Assembly (NCBI RefSeq): GCF_000011345.1
Contig: NC_004113.1
Location: 2,337,501 to 2,401,500 of the forward strand
From: Thermosynechococcus vestitus BP-1
GTDB lineage: Bacteria; Cyanobacteriota; Cyanobacteriia; Thermosynechococcales; Thermosynechococcaceae
Reading direction: 5' to 3'
DNA length: 64,000 nucleotides
Positions 45,291 to 53,707 of the stretch are shown here, in pieces. Below the pieces are notes generated by a model, which saw only the letters and a program-made list of their open reading frames with translations, was not told the DNA's origin and did not search any database. The position numbers were made by a program, and so were the translations under genes. The stretch's first letter is position 1. Every line of letters starts with the position of its first letter.

Positions 45291-46397
45291 GCCAATCCAG
45301 CCCAGAACTTGGGCAAGGGCCAATCCCAAATAGTTGGCGATCGCGTATCCCAGCAATCCCAATATCATCCCTACACCTAGCAATTGGGGCTGATGCCGAC
45401 CAGTGGCTTGGGCAACGGCAGTGGTAGGCCCGCCAATAGCCGCTTGGGAGGCAAGAGCCAACAGTTCCACATCCAACTTCAGGAGGGCTCCCAGACCAAA
45501 GGTGACAAGACCGTGGCTAACAACAATCACAGTGGTAAAGAGAATCATTTCCAGTCCCACCGGAATTAGGGATGGCACATGGGTACCGGCACCAATCACT
45601 GTAAAAAAAAGATTCAGGCCAAACATCCCCAAAGCCCCCGTGCCCCGCAGATAGCGCATCCACTGAAATTGCGCCAATGCTAAGCTGAGGGTGGTGAGCC
45701 AGACAATGGTGGGAACGAGCGGCCAAAACTGCTGCAGTGCCCTTGACAGGACCAAGACAGCCACGGCCAAGCTGAGGAGAATCGCTAAATCTAGGGGAGC
45801 GATCGCTGAGGCGGTGGGCAGGGAGGTGACGGTAACCGCTTCCCCCTCCTCCTGGGGTGGATAAAAGCGCGCCAACAGCGAAGGCAGACTCAGCGTGGTT
45901 GCCAGCCAAATGGCCGTGAGCAGGTTATCTGCCGTCGTGGCCGCACTAAAGAGCAAATCCGAAAGGTTCAGGGCGCGCCCCACCCCCACAAAGTTCAGGC
46001 TGCCGCCAATATAGCTGGCTGCCAAACTTCCCGCCAAGCGGGGGGTATCCTCCAAAAACCGACTATGGAACAGTACACTGGCAAGGAACGCACCCACCAA
46101 GGTGCCAAAACTGGCAAGGCCAAAGGCCAACAGGGCCGATCGCCCCAAGCGCCGCACATCCTGTAAATTTACCAGCAGCAGTAGCCAGACAATCGCCAAC
46201 GAGGTCATGGTGTCGTAGATGGTGTCATAGACCGCAGATTGCTGGGGAAGAATACCAACATTGGCGCAGACGGCCGCCAAAATCAAAATGATCAGTGAAG
46301 ACCCCAACCGTGCTGCCCAGCGAAAGCGATGCTCTAGCCATAGCCCGAGGGCCGTCAGGGTCAATAGGATGCCCCAAAGGATTAAGGATTCATCCAT
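45282..46397 (-). CDS. DUF819 family membrane protein
   Basis: This 371-residue protein with about eleven TM helices starts MDESLILWGILLTLTALGLW. It has the conserved AGSLAASYIGGSLNFVGVGRAL and the late AAIGGPTTAVAQA, features of the DUF819 family. The family is distantly like sodium-dependent transporters with an inverted repeat; no substrate is known. Its start overlaps the end of the upstream matrixin-like gene by eight bases, and a VWA protein gene lies upstream again, all on the minus strand, so the three probably form one operon. Confidence 0.82.
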   Translation of the reverse strand: MDESLILWGILLTLTALGLWLEHRFRWAARLGSSLIILILAAVCANVGILPQQSAVYDTIYDTMTSLAIVWLLLLVNLQDVRRLGRSALLAFGLASFGTLVGAFLASVLFHSRFLEDTPRLAGSLAASYIGGSLNFVGVGRALNLSDLLFSAATTADNLLTAIWLATTLSLPSLLARFYPPQEEGEAVTVTSLPTASAIAPLDLAILLSLAVAVLVLSRALQQFWPLVPTIVWLTTLSLALAQFQWMRYLRGTGALGMFGLNLFFTVIGAGTHVPSLIPVGLEMILFTTVIVVSHGLVTFGLGALLKLDVELLALASQAAIGGPTTAVAQATGRHQPQLLGVGMILGLLGYAIANYLGLALAQVLGWIGLG

Positions 46398-47109
46398 GGG
46401 GCGTCAATTCTGATAGTCGCTGTCCCAACCGGGTGGGTTGCTCATAGACCCGCCGCAGGGTATTCGCATCCCGCTGCGAAATCGGGGGCGGATCCGCTAC
46501 CTGGGCAAAATAGAGGGCATCAGTGGGCAGGGGGCTATGCCCCCAAATGCCAAGGGCATGACCCAGTTCATGGCGCAGCGCCCCAAGGACGAACTTAGCA
46601 GCTTGGCTAGGACGCACCACGACGCGGCAGCGATGGCGCAGCACCCCTTGGCTATCCACAAAGAGTTCATAGCTCGTTTCAGCAAAGCGAGCGCGGCGGT
46701 GATTTTGATCCGTGGGTCGCTGCGAGAGGAGGCGAATATTGGCAGGGCGGCCCGGATCAACAATTTCTAAGGGCAAATAGACTGACCACTCCGCTACTGC
46801 CTGTACTGCGGCTGCTTGCCACACATGGTTGGGATCCCACTGGGGGGGGTCAATGGCAACGGTGACTGGGAACTGAGTCCACAGTAAATAGCCCACGTCC
46901 ACCGGTTGGACTGCCTCAAAATAATCTTCGCCTTGCCTAGGAATCTTCGCCAGGGAGGGGGGCAACGGATAGCGAACCGCTGGTGGCAATTGGATATTGT
47001 CGCGCGTCAGGTTTGGGGGACCTGCCAAGGACTCCCAATTCCCTTGGCTACTGCCCAACATCAGTCCTAGGGCAACCATGCCCACCAAGAACCACCACTG
47101 CCGCTTCAT
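46390..47109 (-). CDS. Secreted matrixin-like zinc metalloprotease
   Basis: This 239-residue protein starts MKRQWWFLVGMVALGLMLG, a signal peptide. The zinc site is the matrixin/metzincin consensus HELGHALGIWGHS, that is HExxHxxGxxGHS. Upstream is a propeptide-sized region with TQFPVTVAIDPPQWDPNHVW, and RRVYEQ closes the domain. It is small, close to a minimal catalytic domain, so it is probably an extracytoplasmic protease or a peptide-processing enzyme. ATG at 47109 was chosen because it starts the signal peptide; the frame is open to 47145. It overlaps the DUF819 start by eight bases. Confidence 0.85.
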   Translation of the reverse strand: MKRQWWFLVGMVALGLMLGSSQGNWESLAGPPNLTRDNIQLPPAVRYPLPPSLAKIPRQGEDYFEAVQPVDVGYLLWTQFPVTVAIDPPQWDPNHVWQAAAVQAVAEWSVYLPLEIVDPGRPANIRLLSQRPTDQNHRRARFAETSYELFVDSQGVLRHRCRVVVRPSQAAKFVLGALRHELGHALGIWGHSPLPTDALYFAQVADPPPISQRDANTLRRVYEQPTRLGQRLSELTPHG

Positions 47110-47128
47110 AGGGGCTCCTCCTTGCTCC

Positions 47129-48031
47129 TCAACAGGTTTGCACAAAGGGCCAGCCCGGAAATCGCCAGAGAATCACGGGAATTGCCACGGTCCAGAAAAA
47201 AGCATTGAGCAAGGCAATTTGACCCGCCAGATTCATGGGTAAATGCAACCACCCCTGCAATACCCAGCGATCCAAGGGCAAGACCACAAGCCACATGAAA
47301 CAAACGACGGCCATGCCACCCCAAAAGATTGGCCAGCGGGGGTTGCGATTGACGCTTTCAAAAAAGGTTTGGCCCACCACTTCCTCGAGAAGGGCGACGG
47401 GGGCAGAGCGGTATTGCCCACCCGTGGCTGCGGTGGCTGCAGCCAGTTGCGGAGCCTGATCACCCAGGACAATGGCATTGATTTTCACCCGTTGCTGACG
47501 GGCAGTGGCAACCACCCCCGCGTCTACAGGGGCTGCACCATGGGTAATGAGGAGCAGTTCACGGCAGCGATTGGGCAGTTGTTGCAGTTGTTGGGTGGCG
47601 ATGGCGATCGCCCCCGAAAGATTTTTGGCAGTCGGATCCACCTGCGTTAACAAATCACTGCGATTGAGGGCTTGATCGAGTTGGGTGAGGAGCAGATCAC
47701 TATTGGTCTCAAACCGGGGCGTAAGAAACACCACATTGCGACCAAAGCCGTGGATCATCACTGCGTTGGGATTTGCCAGATCCCGTTGGTTGCGTTGTAA
47801 GTAGCGCTTGGCAGCGAGCACCTGTTGGGCCAGGGCGGTTTGTGGTTGATTAAATTGCAATGGATGATTGCCAAACGTACTGCCGCTGAGATCAAGGGCG
47901 AGAACAAGGGCGACACTGGGGCGTCCCCAATTCAACAGCGAGAAGAGCAGCGCCAGGAGGACACAGCCTATGAAGAGAATGAGGGGAATCTGAAAAAGAG
48001 GGTAATACCACAGTTGTCGCCGACGGGTCAT
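47129..48031 (-). CDS. VWA-domain membrane protein
   Basis: This 300-residue protein has an N-terminal TM helix (FQIPLILFIGCVLLALLFSLL), then a von Willebrand A domain with a MIDAS motif LALDLSGSTFGN, and two C-terminal TM helices (WPIFWGGMAVVCFMWLVVLPL, QIALLNAFFWTVAIPVILW). VWA domains mediate protein contacts through a divalent metal. It lies upstream of the matrixin-like protease gene, whose ATG is 20 bp downstream of its stop, and 7 bp downstream of dapF on the same strand. Confidence 0.85.
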   Translation of the reverse strand: MTRRRQLWYYPLFQIPLILFIGCVLLALLFSLLNWGRPSVALVLALDLSGSTFGNHPLQFNQPQTALAQQVLAAKRYLQRNQRDLANPNAVMIHGFGRNVVFLTPRFETNSDLLLTQLDQALNRSDLLTQVDPTAKNLSGAIAIATQQLQQLPNRCRELLLITHGAAPVDAGVVATARQQRVKINAIVLGDQAPQLAAATAATGGQYRSAPVALLEEVVGQTFFESVNRNPRWPIFWGGMAVVCFMWLVVLPLDRWVLQGWLHLPMNLAGQIALLNAFFWTVAIPVILWRFPGWPFVQTC

Positions 48032-48038
48032 CGCTCAC

Positions 48039-48899
48039 CTAGGGCAAGGTACCGCTAAAGACTGCGAGGGCAGGTCCGGTCATATACAGATGTTGGCTAG
48101 GTAAATCCCAGCGAATCTGGAGATCACCCCCTGGCAGTTCAACCGTGGCTTGGGCTTGATCGCCCCCAGGACTCAGGCAACCGGTCAAAACAGCAGCGAC
48201 GAGGGTGGCACAGGCCCCCGTTCCACAGGCAAGGGTCATACCGGCTCCCCGTTCCCAGACGCGCATCCGCAGGCGATCGCTCCCTAGGACTTGCACAAAC
48301 TCAGTATTGGTGCGCTGGGGAAAAGCGGGGTGATGCTCAAACTGTGGACCAAGGACGGCTAAATCTAGGGCAGCCACATCCTCCACAAAGGTGACACAGT
48401 GGGGATTGCCCATACTCACGCAGGTCACCAACCACTGGCGATCGCCCACCGTTAGGGGGACATCAACCACCTTTTGATCTGCGGCTGCTAAGGTGGTGGG
48501 AATCTGCTGCGCCAAAAGTCGGGGTTTGCCCATATCCACCGTGACCTGACCATCCGCCTGTACCTCCGGTACAATGAGACCGGCCAGGGTGTCAATGCGG
48601 TAGCGGACAATTTCACCAGCAGAGCGACCCTCAAGGGCAAAAATGAACTTGGCCAAACAGCGAATGCCATTGCCGCACATTTGCGCCACGGAGCCATCAG
48701 CGTTGTACATCCGCATGCGGTAGTCGCTTTCCCCAGTTCCCCGCAGTAAAAAAATGACACCATCGGCCCCGACGCCAAAGTGGCGATCGCACCAGAATTG
48801 GGCTTGTTCCGGGGTTAAGAGCAGCTCTTCCTGATGGCGATTATCAATGAGGAGGAAATCGTTACCTAACCCTTGGTACTTCTGAAAAGATAGGCTCAT
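48039..48899 (-). CDS. dapF: Diaminopimelate epimerase
   Basis: This 286-residue enzyme interconverts LL- and meso-diaminopimelate for lysine and peptidoglycan. The catalytic Cys pair are in MCGNGIRCLAKF and CGTGACATLVAA, with the DNR motif in FLLIDNRHQEE. The start MSLSFQKYQGLGNDF at 48899 is canonical; the frame stays open 195 bases upstream but runs into hfq on the opposite strand. It is divergent from hfq by 30 bp. Confidence 0.95.
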   Translation of the reverse strand: MSLSFQKYQGLGNDFLLIDNRHQEELLLTPEQAQFWCDRHFGVGADGVIFLLRGTGESDYRMRMYNADGSVAQMCGNGIRCLAKFIFALEGRSAGEIVRYRIDTLAGLIVPEVQADGQVTVDMGKPRLLAQQIPTTLAAADQKVVDVPLTVGDRQWLVTCVSMGNPHCVTFVEDVAALDLAVLGPQFEHHPAFPQRTNTEFVQVLGSDRLRMRVWERGAGMTLACGTGACATLVAAVLTGCLSPGGDQAQATVELPGGDLQIRWDLPSQHLYMTGPALAVFSGTLP

Positions 48900-48929
48900 A
48901 GAATTGAAAAAGTAAGAGAGGGAAAACCA

Positions 48930-49148
48930 ATGACGGATGAATTTAACACGGCACTGCCTAGCATTCGCCAAGTACAGACCTTCATTAAAGATAGCACCGA
49001 GGTTGAAGTCAAGCTCAGCACCAGCGATCTCGTGGTTGGTAAAGTGCGCTGGCAGGATATGAATTGCCTCTGCGTTGTCGATCACTATGATCAACCCACA
49101 ATTATTTGGAAGCAGGCCATTGTCTTTATTAAACCGAAGCTAGCCTAA
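48930..49148 (+). CDS. hfq: RNA chaperone Hfq (cyanobacterial type)
   Basis: This 72-residue protein is the shortened cyanobacterial Hfq form, with an Sm1-like part ([31 protein letters not shown]) and Sm2-like region ([18 protein letters not shown]). The usual RNA-binding residues of enterobacterial Hfq are partly replaced; in cyanobacteria, Hfq is linked to the pilus base and motility. The neighbourhood with dapF is conserved in cyanobacteria (Synechocystis ssr3341/slr1665, from memory). Its last nine bases overlap the larC 3' end. Confidence 0.9.
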
Positions 49149-50339
49149 GGGCCACAGTTTCAGTGCCACTGCCAAAGCCTCTTGATAGACCACCTGCCAA
49201 GGTTGCTGATGTTGACGAGCAAGGGCGGCACAGTCTTCGTATTCCGGCTGGACATTGAGCCGCTGTCCTTGGTGCTCCGCTACTTTCACCCGCACTGTCC
49301 CAAAGGGGGTTGGGATTTCCCGCATTTGCCGCTCTAGAATATAGCGCTCCTGTACTTGACGCCGTAGCCCCAGGGTTGTGGTTTCCCGGAAGAGTGTCTG
49401 CACACAGGCAGCCTCAGCACTGGGGGGACACAGTACTGTAACCAACACCCCTAAGCGCGATTTTTTCATCGTTATCGGCTGACAAAAGACCTCAAGGGCA
49501 CCGGCGGCATAGAGTTGTTCGCAGGCATAGCTAAGGGCTTGGGGGGGCATGTCATCCAGTTGGGTTTGCAGTTCCACAATCGTTTTTGCCGTTCCTGTTT
49601 CTGGGGGGGCGGGTACCGTTCCCAACCAGAGGCGCAAGAGATTGGGTAGGGGCAACTCTTGAGTGCCAGCACCGAGTCCTACCCGCTGGAGGGTCATGGC
49701 GGGAGGCGCACCAAAACCCGCACTCAGGGCACAAACTAGGGCAGCTCCCGTCGGTGTGACCAGTTCTTTTTCGATGCCATTGCTATAGAGGGGGACGCGG
49801 TACCTTTGGCAGAGTTCTAGCACCGCAGGCACCGGCACCGGCAGTTGACCATGGGCTGCCTTGACCGTTCCGCCCCCGGTGGGTAGAGCCGAGCAGTAAA
49901 CCTGACGCACATCGAGATAATCCAACCCTAAGCAGGTGCCAACAATATCCACAAGGGCATCCACCGCCCCCACTTCATGGAAATGCACTTTTTCTGGCTC
50001 AATGCCGTGTACGGCCCCTTCCGCAATGGCCAAGGCTTCAAACACCTTAAGGCTCCAGTCGCGGGCGCGATCGGGCAGATGGGCGGCGCAGATTTGGTCG
50101 GCAATCTCTGGCCAATGGCGATGGTGATGGCCGTGGCGATCGCGCAGATGTACCTGTGCTTTTAACCCCCGCTGGCCCCTGCGCTGCACCGTTTCCGTGG
50201 TCAACTCAAACTCATTGGCAATCCCTAACTTTGCCAATTGGCTTTGGAGATAGTCAAGGGGAACCCCCAAATCAAGGAGGGCACCCAAGCACATATCCCC
50301 AGCCACACCAGCGGGGCAGTCAAAATAGGCAACGGTCAT
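49140..50339 (-). CDS. larC: Nickel pincer cofactor-type LarC protein
   Basis: This 399-residue protein starts [27 protein letters not shown]. It has a His-rich stretch ([10 protein letters not shown]), the [17 protein letters not shown] motif, [12 protein letters not shown] and the C-terminal [29 protein letters not shown]. LarC inserts nickel into the pincer cofactor of lactate racemase. larB and larE are not in this window, and many cyanobacteria carry larC alone, so the actual reaction here is uncertain. It overlaps hfq by nine bases. Confidence 0.9.
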
Positions 50340-50405
50340 GGCAGATTAGAGGCGCAGCACTAAGGAATATGGTAACAAGGGACAGAATTGATATCCTGCC
50401 TATGC

Positions 50406-50807
50406 TCATCCCACTTTTGCTTTTGCAGAATCTGTTGCTGCCCCCTCTGGCCAAATCAACTGTTGATACACCGTGGCGGGGGGCTGCCATTGGTAGCGCC
50501 TCAAGTTAATGCGATCGCCCGCCGTAAAAATAATCCCCTCTGCCGCTAGGCGCCAGCGCTGTAATTCATCTGTCCCGCGGCGTTGGGGCGCATAGGAAAT
50601 TTTGCCTTGGGCATTGACCACGCGGTGCCATGGAATGTCAGAATTGGGTGCCACCCGATAGAGGGCATAGCCCACATAGCGCCCATGGCGAGGCCAGCCA
50701 CACAGGGCGGCAATTTGGCCATAGGTAGCCACACGCCCTAGGGGAATTTGCTTCACTAGCCAATAAATTTTTTGTTGAAACGTTAGTGCCCCTGTGTCCA
50801 TCTTCAT
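50406..50807 (-). CDS. Alkyltransferase-like protein (ATL)
   Basis: This 133-residue protein resembles the DNA-binding half of O6-alkylguanine-DNA alkyltransferase: VKQIPLGRVATYGQIAALCG then GYALYRVAPNSDIPWHRVVNAQGKIS. The acceptor Cys of PCHR is replaced by Trp (PWHRV, residue 60), which defines ATL proteins. ATLs bind alkylated guanines without repairing them and flag the lesion for nucleotide excision repair. There is no partner methyltransferase nearby. ATG at 50807. Confidence 0.85.
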   Translation of the reverse strand: MKMDTGALTFQQKIYWLVKQIPLGRVATYGQIAALCGWPRHGRYVGYALYRVAPNSDIPWHRVVNAQGKISYAPQRRGTDELQRWRLAAEGIIFTAGDRINLRRYQWQPPATVYQQLIWPEGAATDSAKAKVG

Positions 50808-51151
50808 AGACTTGATACTTTTTTATACTCGGAGATCAAATTTAACCCCTCTAAATCCGTATTTCTACGGAAGCAAGGCTCAAAGCGATCCACCTACATT
50901 AAACAACATTAAGGGTAGTAACAGAATTACTAAATTCAATTAAGAACAACTGCCCACGCAAAGATAGATCAGTCATGATTGAAGCAGCAGTAATGCTGAG
51001 GCAAGGAAGAGTGGAATTCGTTGCCTTGCTTTGAACCATGACGTATTTCTCGTCTAATTGCTTTTTGCGCAATGATTGCTTCTATGTTTTTTGACTTAAG
51101 TTCTCCAGTGTCTTTGTCGATATTCCTGACCCTATTTGATGGAGTCCCCCT
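50808..51151. other. Intergenic region upstream of the photosystem II assembly cluster
   Basis: This 344-bp spacer is AT-rich and lies between divergent genes. It must carry the promoter of the seven-gene cluster and that of the ATL gene. It contains a small hairpin CCGTA-TTTC-TACGG (50857-50870), whose reverse complement occurs at 1547-1560. I see no confident -10/-35 pair. A minus-strand open frame at 50969-51271 overlaps the V4R gene and looks non-coding. Confidence 0.45.
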
Positions 51152-51889
51152 ATGACCATGACCCGTTCCCGATCCCAAGCCGCCGCTGGCGATCGCTCCA
51201 GTGTTAACCATCTCCTGCGCAAAAAATACCCGAAACGCCACCATCACTACGCTTTTTGGGACTTCTTTCAATTCGATAGCGATCGCGGTACCTACACTGA
51301 TTGGAACAATGCCCGCAACCTCCTAGTCACCGAAGACTTCATCATTGGCCTCATTGAAGGCCTGGAAGAGGAAGTTGGCCCTGCTTCCAGCGTCGTTATG
51401 TACAAAATTGGCGAAGAATGGGGGCGGTGCGATGCCCAGTTTTTTGCAGAGTGGTTTCCCAGTGAATATGGCTATGAGCAGGGGATCAAGCAAATGCGGC
51501 TTTCCTATGTCCTCGAAGCTTGGTGGTGGCCCTGCACAACCCAAGGCTGGGGGAACTGGGAAGTGGATCTCAGCGAGCAAAAGCACGGCTTCATGTTCAT
51601 CAATATCTTTGATTCGGTTGTGGCGCGTACCTTGGGGGATGTTGGCCGACCCGTGTGCCACCTCTATGCAGGCCTCTTTGCCGGTTTCTTCAGTGGCTTA
51701 GTTCAAAAGGAACTCAGTTGTATTGAAATCCAGTGCTACGCTATGGGGGAAACCTACTGCAAGTTCCTTCTCGGCAAACAGGATCGCATTGATGCCGCTG
51801 CCTTCTGGCAAAACGAGGGAGCTTCCGCCAAAGATATTGAAAGACGCCTCCGCAGTGGAGAACTGGTCTATGGAAAACCTCAACGGTAA
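51152..51889 (+). CDS. V4R-domain protein, Slr0144-like
   Basis: This 245-residue protein starts MTMTRSRSQAAAGDRSS and carries a V4R (4-vinyl reductase) domain, recognisable by FSGLVQKELSCIEIQCYAMGETYCKFLLG near the C-terminus. V4R domains bind small hydrophobic ligands or tetrapyrroles. It opens a seven-gene cluster that matches the Synechocystis slr0144-slr0152 operon, whose products accumulate together and support photosystem II assembly (from memory, Wegener and colleagues). Its stop lies 20 bases inside the next gene. Confidence 0.85.
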   Translation: MTMTRSRSQAAAGDRSSVNHLLRKKYPKRHHHYAFWDFFQFDSDRGTYTDWNNARNLLVTEDFIIGLIEGLEEEVGPASSVVMYKIGEEWGRCDAQFFAEWFPSEYGYEQGIKQMRLSYVLEAWWWPCTTQGWGNWEVDLSEQKHGFMFINIFDSVVARTLGDVGRPVCHLYAGLFAGFFSGLVQKELSCIEIQCYAMGETYCKFLLGKQDRIDAAAFWQNEGASAKDIERRLRSGELVYGKPQR

Positions 51890-52445
51890 TTGGCAACAGC
51901 AAGCCGTTGCTGAATTCTTTGAGGAACTAAACTGGCTGGGCCTGGTGCGCCAGCAGCCGGTGGCGGCAGCGGGGGTCCTCAATTGGCAATCCCTAAAAAT
52001 CGGCGAATTTTGGCAGCGGGTCAACTGGCTGGGTCTTGAGGCCAAAGGGGCGATCGCCCCCACGAGTCCCACACCGTGGCCAAGCTACCCTGTCAAGGAC
52101 TTCTTTGGTCGCATGAACTGGGAAGGGGTTGGGGTCGTCTTGGCCCCTCTCTCACCACCCCCCGAGGAGGAAATTGCCGCTCCCTCAATGGCTGCCCCTG
52201 CTACCCCTTGGGCGGCGTGGTCGGTAGAAACCTTCTTCCGCCAACTCAATTGGGAAGGCCGTCCGGATCAAGCCATCTCCCTTGAACCGAGTCTGTGCCT
52301 CTGGTGCCTATCGGTCAAGGACTTCTGTGCCAGTCTTCCTTGGGCAGGCCAACCCCCGATCGCTCAAGTGAGTAAGGTGGAAGCCCCGCCCCCTGTCCCC
52401 GTAGAGCCCGAAGTCACCCTCTCAGACTTATCAAACCTGTTTTAG
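51870..52445 (+). CDS. Repeat protein with five FFxxxNWxG-type motifs, Slr0145-like
   Basis: A 191-residue protein with five copies of a 12-residue motif at residues 13-24, 44-55, 75-86, 119-130 and 149-160 (VAEFFEELNWLG, IGEFWQRVNWLG, VKDFFGRMNWEG, VETFFRQLNWEG, VKDFCASLPWAG). Pro-rich linkers separate them. Nothing looks enzymatic; it resembles a multivalent adaptor with identical docking peptides. ATG at 51870 lies within the end of the V4R gene. The last repeat is degenerate (N to P, F to C). Confidence 0.75.
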   Translation: MENLNGNWQQQAVAEFFEELNWLGLVRQQPVAAAGVLNWQSLKIGEFWQRVNWLGLEAKGAIAPTSPTPWPSYPVKDFFGRMNWEGVGVVLAPLSPPPEEEIAAPSMAAPATPWAAWSVETFFRQLNWEGRPDQAISLEPSLCLWCLSVKDFCASLPWAGQPPIAQVSKVEAPPPVPVEPEVTLSDLSNLF

Positions 52446-52454
52446 GAGACCCCT

Positions 52455-52940
52455 ATGCACACCGAGTTAATGAATCTCTACTACAAAGCTGAAGAAAACT
52501 ACCTCAGCAATGTGGACATCAAAGTCTTTCGCCACCACATCGAGTCCCTGCAGCAGCGGTTAAGCACCTATGAATTTCTGCGGGATCATGAAATTGAAAT
52601 CTTTCAGCCTGTGGCTGATGCCCTGCAAAAGCAATATCCCACCGAAACCCCGCAAACCCTTGAGCAGGTGTTACGCCAGGCGATCGCCCTCCTGCGCTAT
52701 GCCGCCATGGCCATGCTCCTAAACAATCCCGAGTTTTTGCAGCATCGACTCCTAGAGTGGCTCACGGAAGTGGTCAAGGCCCACCAAACCCAAACCCTAT
52801 GGCGCAGTTGTCACGAGCTTCTCAGTGACCGCCTCAAGGAAATGCTCACGGACGCTCAGCAGGACTTGATTTTGCCGCTATTGGATCAGGCGCAAGCGAC
52901 CCTGGTGGGCTTGCCAGCGGTGGTCTCCGTCCACGCCTAA
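52455..52940 (+). CDS. Helical protein of the photosystem II assembly cluster, Slr0146-like
   Basis: This 161-residue mostly alpha-helical protein starts MHTELMNLYYKAEENYLSNVD after TAGGAGACCCCT. Its pattern of long helices (QRLSTYEFLRDHEIEIFQPVADALQKQYP, LEQVLRQAIALLRYAAMAMLL) resembles the globin-like fold of phycobilisome proteins, but no chromophore Cys is evident. I cannot name a family; position in the cluster identifies it as the Slr0146 counterpart. Confidence 0.7.
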   Translation: MHTELMNLYYKAEENYLSNVDIKVFRHHIESLQQRLSTYEFLRDHEIEIFQPVADALQKQYPTETPQTLEQVLRQAIALLRYAAMAMLLNNPEFLQHRLLEWLTEVVKAHQTQTLWRSCHELLSDRLKEMLTDAQQDLILPLLDQAQATLVGLPAVVSVHA

Positions 52941-52985
52941 GGGACTGTTGAAATTGCTTGTCATGCCTACAAATGAGGATGTCCT

Positions 52986-53657
52986 ATGATCTCCGTTGCT
53001 GATTTGGTCAAAGATCCCGTCATCCCCGGCAATTACTACGCTGCCGATGCCTATGTGCAGGGAGATTTTGAAACGGGTCTCATTGAAAACCGCAAAGGTG
53101 CCCGTCTGATTGCCCTCCCCGATGTTTTGCTCCAAGCCATCTATGCGGGCCTTGATCAAGAAGTAGGGCAGGCCTCTGGGGTTGTGCTTTTTAACTGTGG
53201 TCGCTGGTGGGGCAAAAACTTTTATCGCCGCTTTGTCGAGGATGTCAGCGAGTACTATCGCCGTCCCCTTGCGGAGATGGAAATGGTGGAGTTTCTCCAA
53301 TGCCTCAAGGAATGCTGGAAGACCCACGGTTGGGGCACGATTGACCTCGATGTGAGCTTCTACCAACAGGGCTTTTTGGTGGTGAAAACGTGGGACTCTC
53401 CCTTTGCGGCGGCGGCTCCCAAAAATACGGGTCAGCCCCAATGCGCTGCGGAAGCAGGCATTTTAGAATCCTTCTTCAGCCAATTGACCGGTCGCGATCT
53501 CCACTGTGTGCAAACCGCCTGTGAAACCCTGGGGGCAACCCATAATCTCTTTGTCTTGGGCTTGCGGGAGCGGGTCCAACCGGCCGAGGCTTGGCTGCAG
53601 GAAGGACAGGGTCATGACACGATTATGGAGCGGCTATGTCGCGCTCAGGCCGCTTGA
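52986..53657 (+). CDS. Second V4R-domain protein, Slr0147-like
   Basis: This 223-residue paralogue of the first V4R protein starts MISVADLVKDPVIPGNYYAADAY. The V4R portion ends in ESFFSQLTGRDLHCVQTACETLGATHNLFVLG. The WGTIDLDVSFYQQGFLVV segment corresponds to WGNWEVDLSEQKHGFMFI in the first protein, showing duplication. It lies 46 bp after the helical protein gene. It may pair with the first V4R protein as a heterodimer (inference). Confidence 0.82.
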   Translation: MISVADLVKDPVIPGNYYAADAYVQGDFETGLIENRKGARLIALPDVLLQAIYAGLDQEVGQASGVVLFNCGRWWGKNFYRRFVEDVSEYYRRPLAEMEMVEFLQCLKECWKTHGWGTIDLDVSFYQQGFLVVKTWDSPFAAAAPKNTGQPQCAAEAGILESFFSQLTGRDLHCVQTACETLGATHNLFVLGLRERVQPAEAWLQEGQGHDTIMERLCRAQAA

Positions 53658-53707
53658 GTATGATCCTAAAGTAACTCTCTATGCGTCATTAAAAGGAGAA
53701 AAGAGCA

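Noticed and set aside
48900-49094. Extended N-terminus of dapF
   Set aside because: Overlaps hfq on the opposite strand and lies before the canonical MSLSFQKYQG start.
50857-50870. CCGTATTTCTACGG hairpin recurring inverted at 1547-1560
   Set aside because: A 14-mer match is expected by chance in a window of this size; orientation relative to genes differs.
50969-51271. 100-codon minus-strand frame in the assembly-cluster promoter
   Set aside because: Overlaps the start of the V4R gene, no domain.
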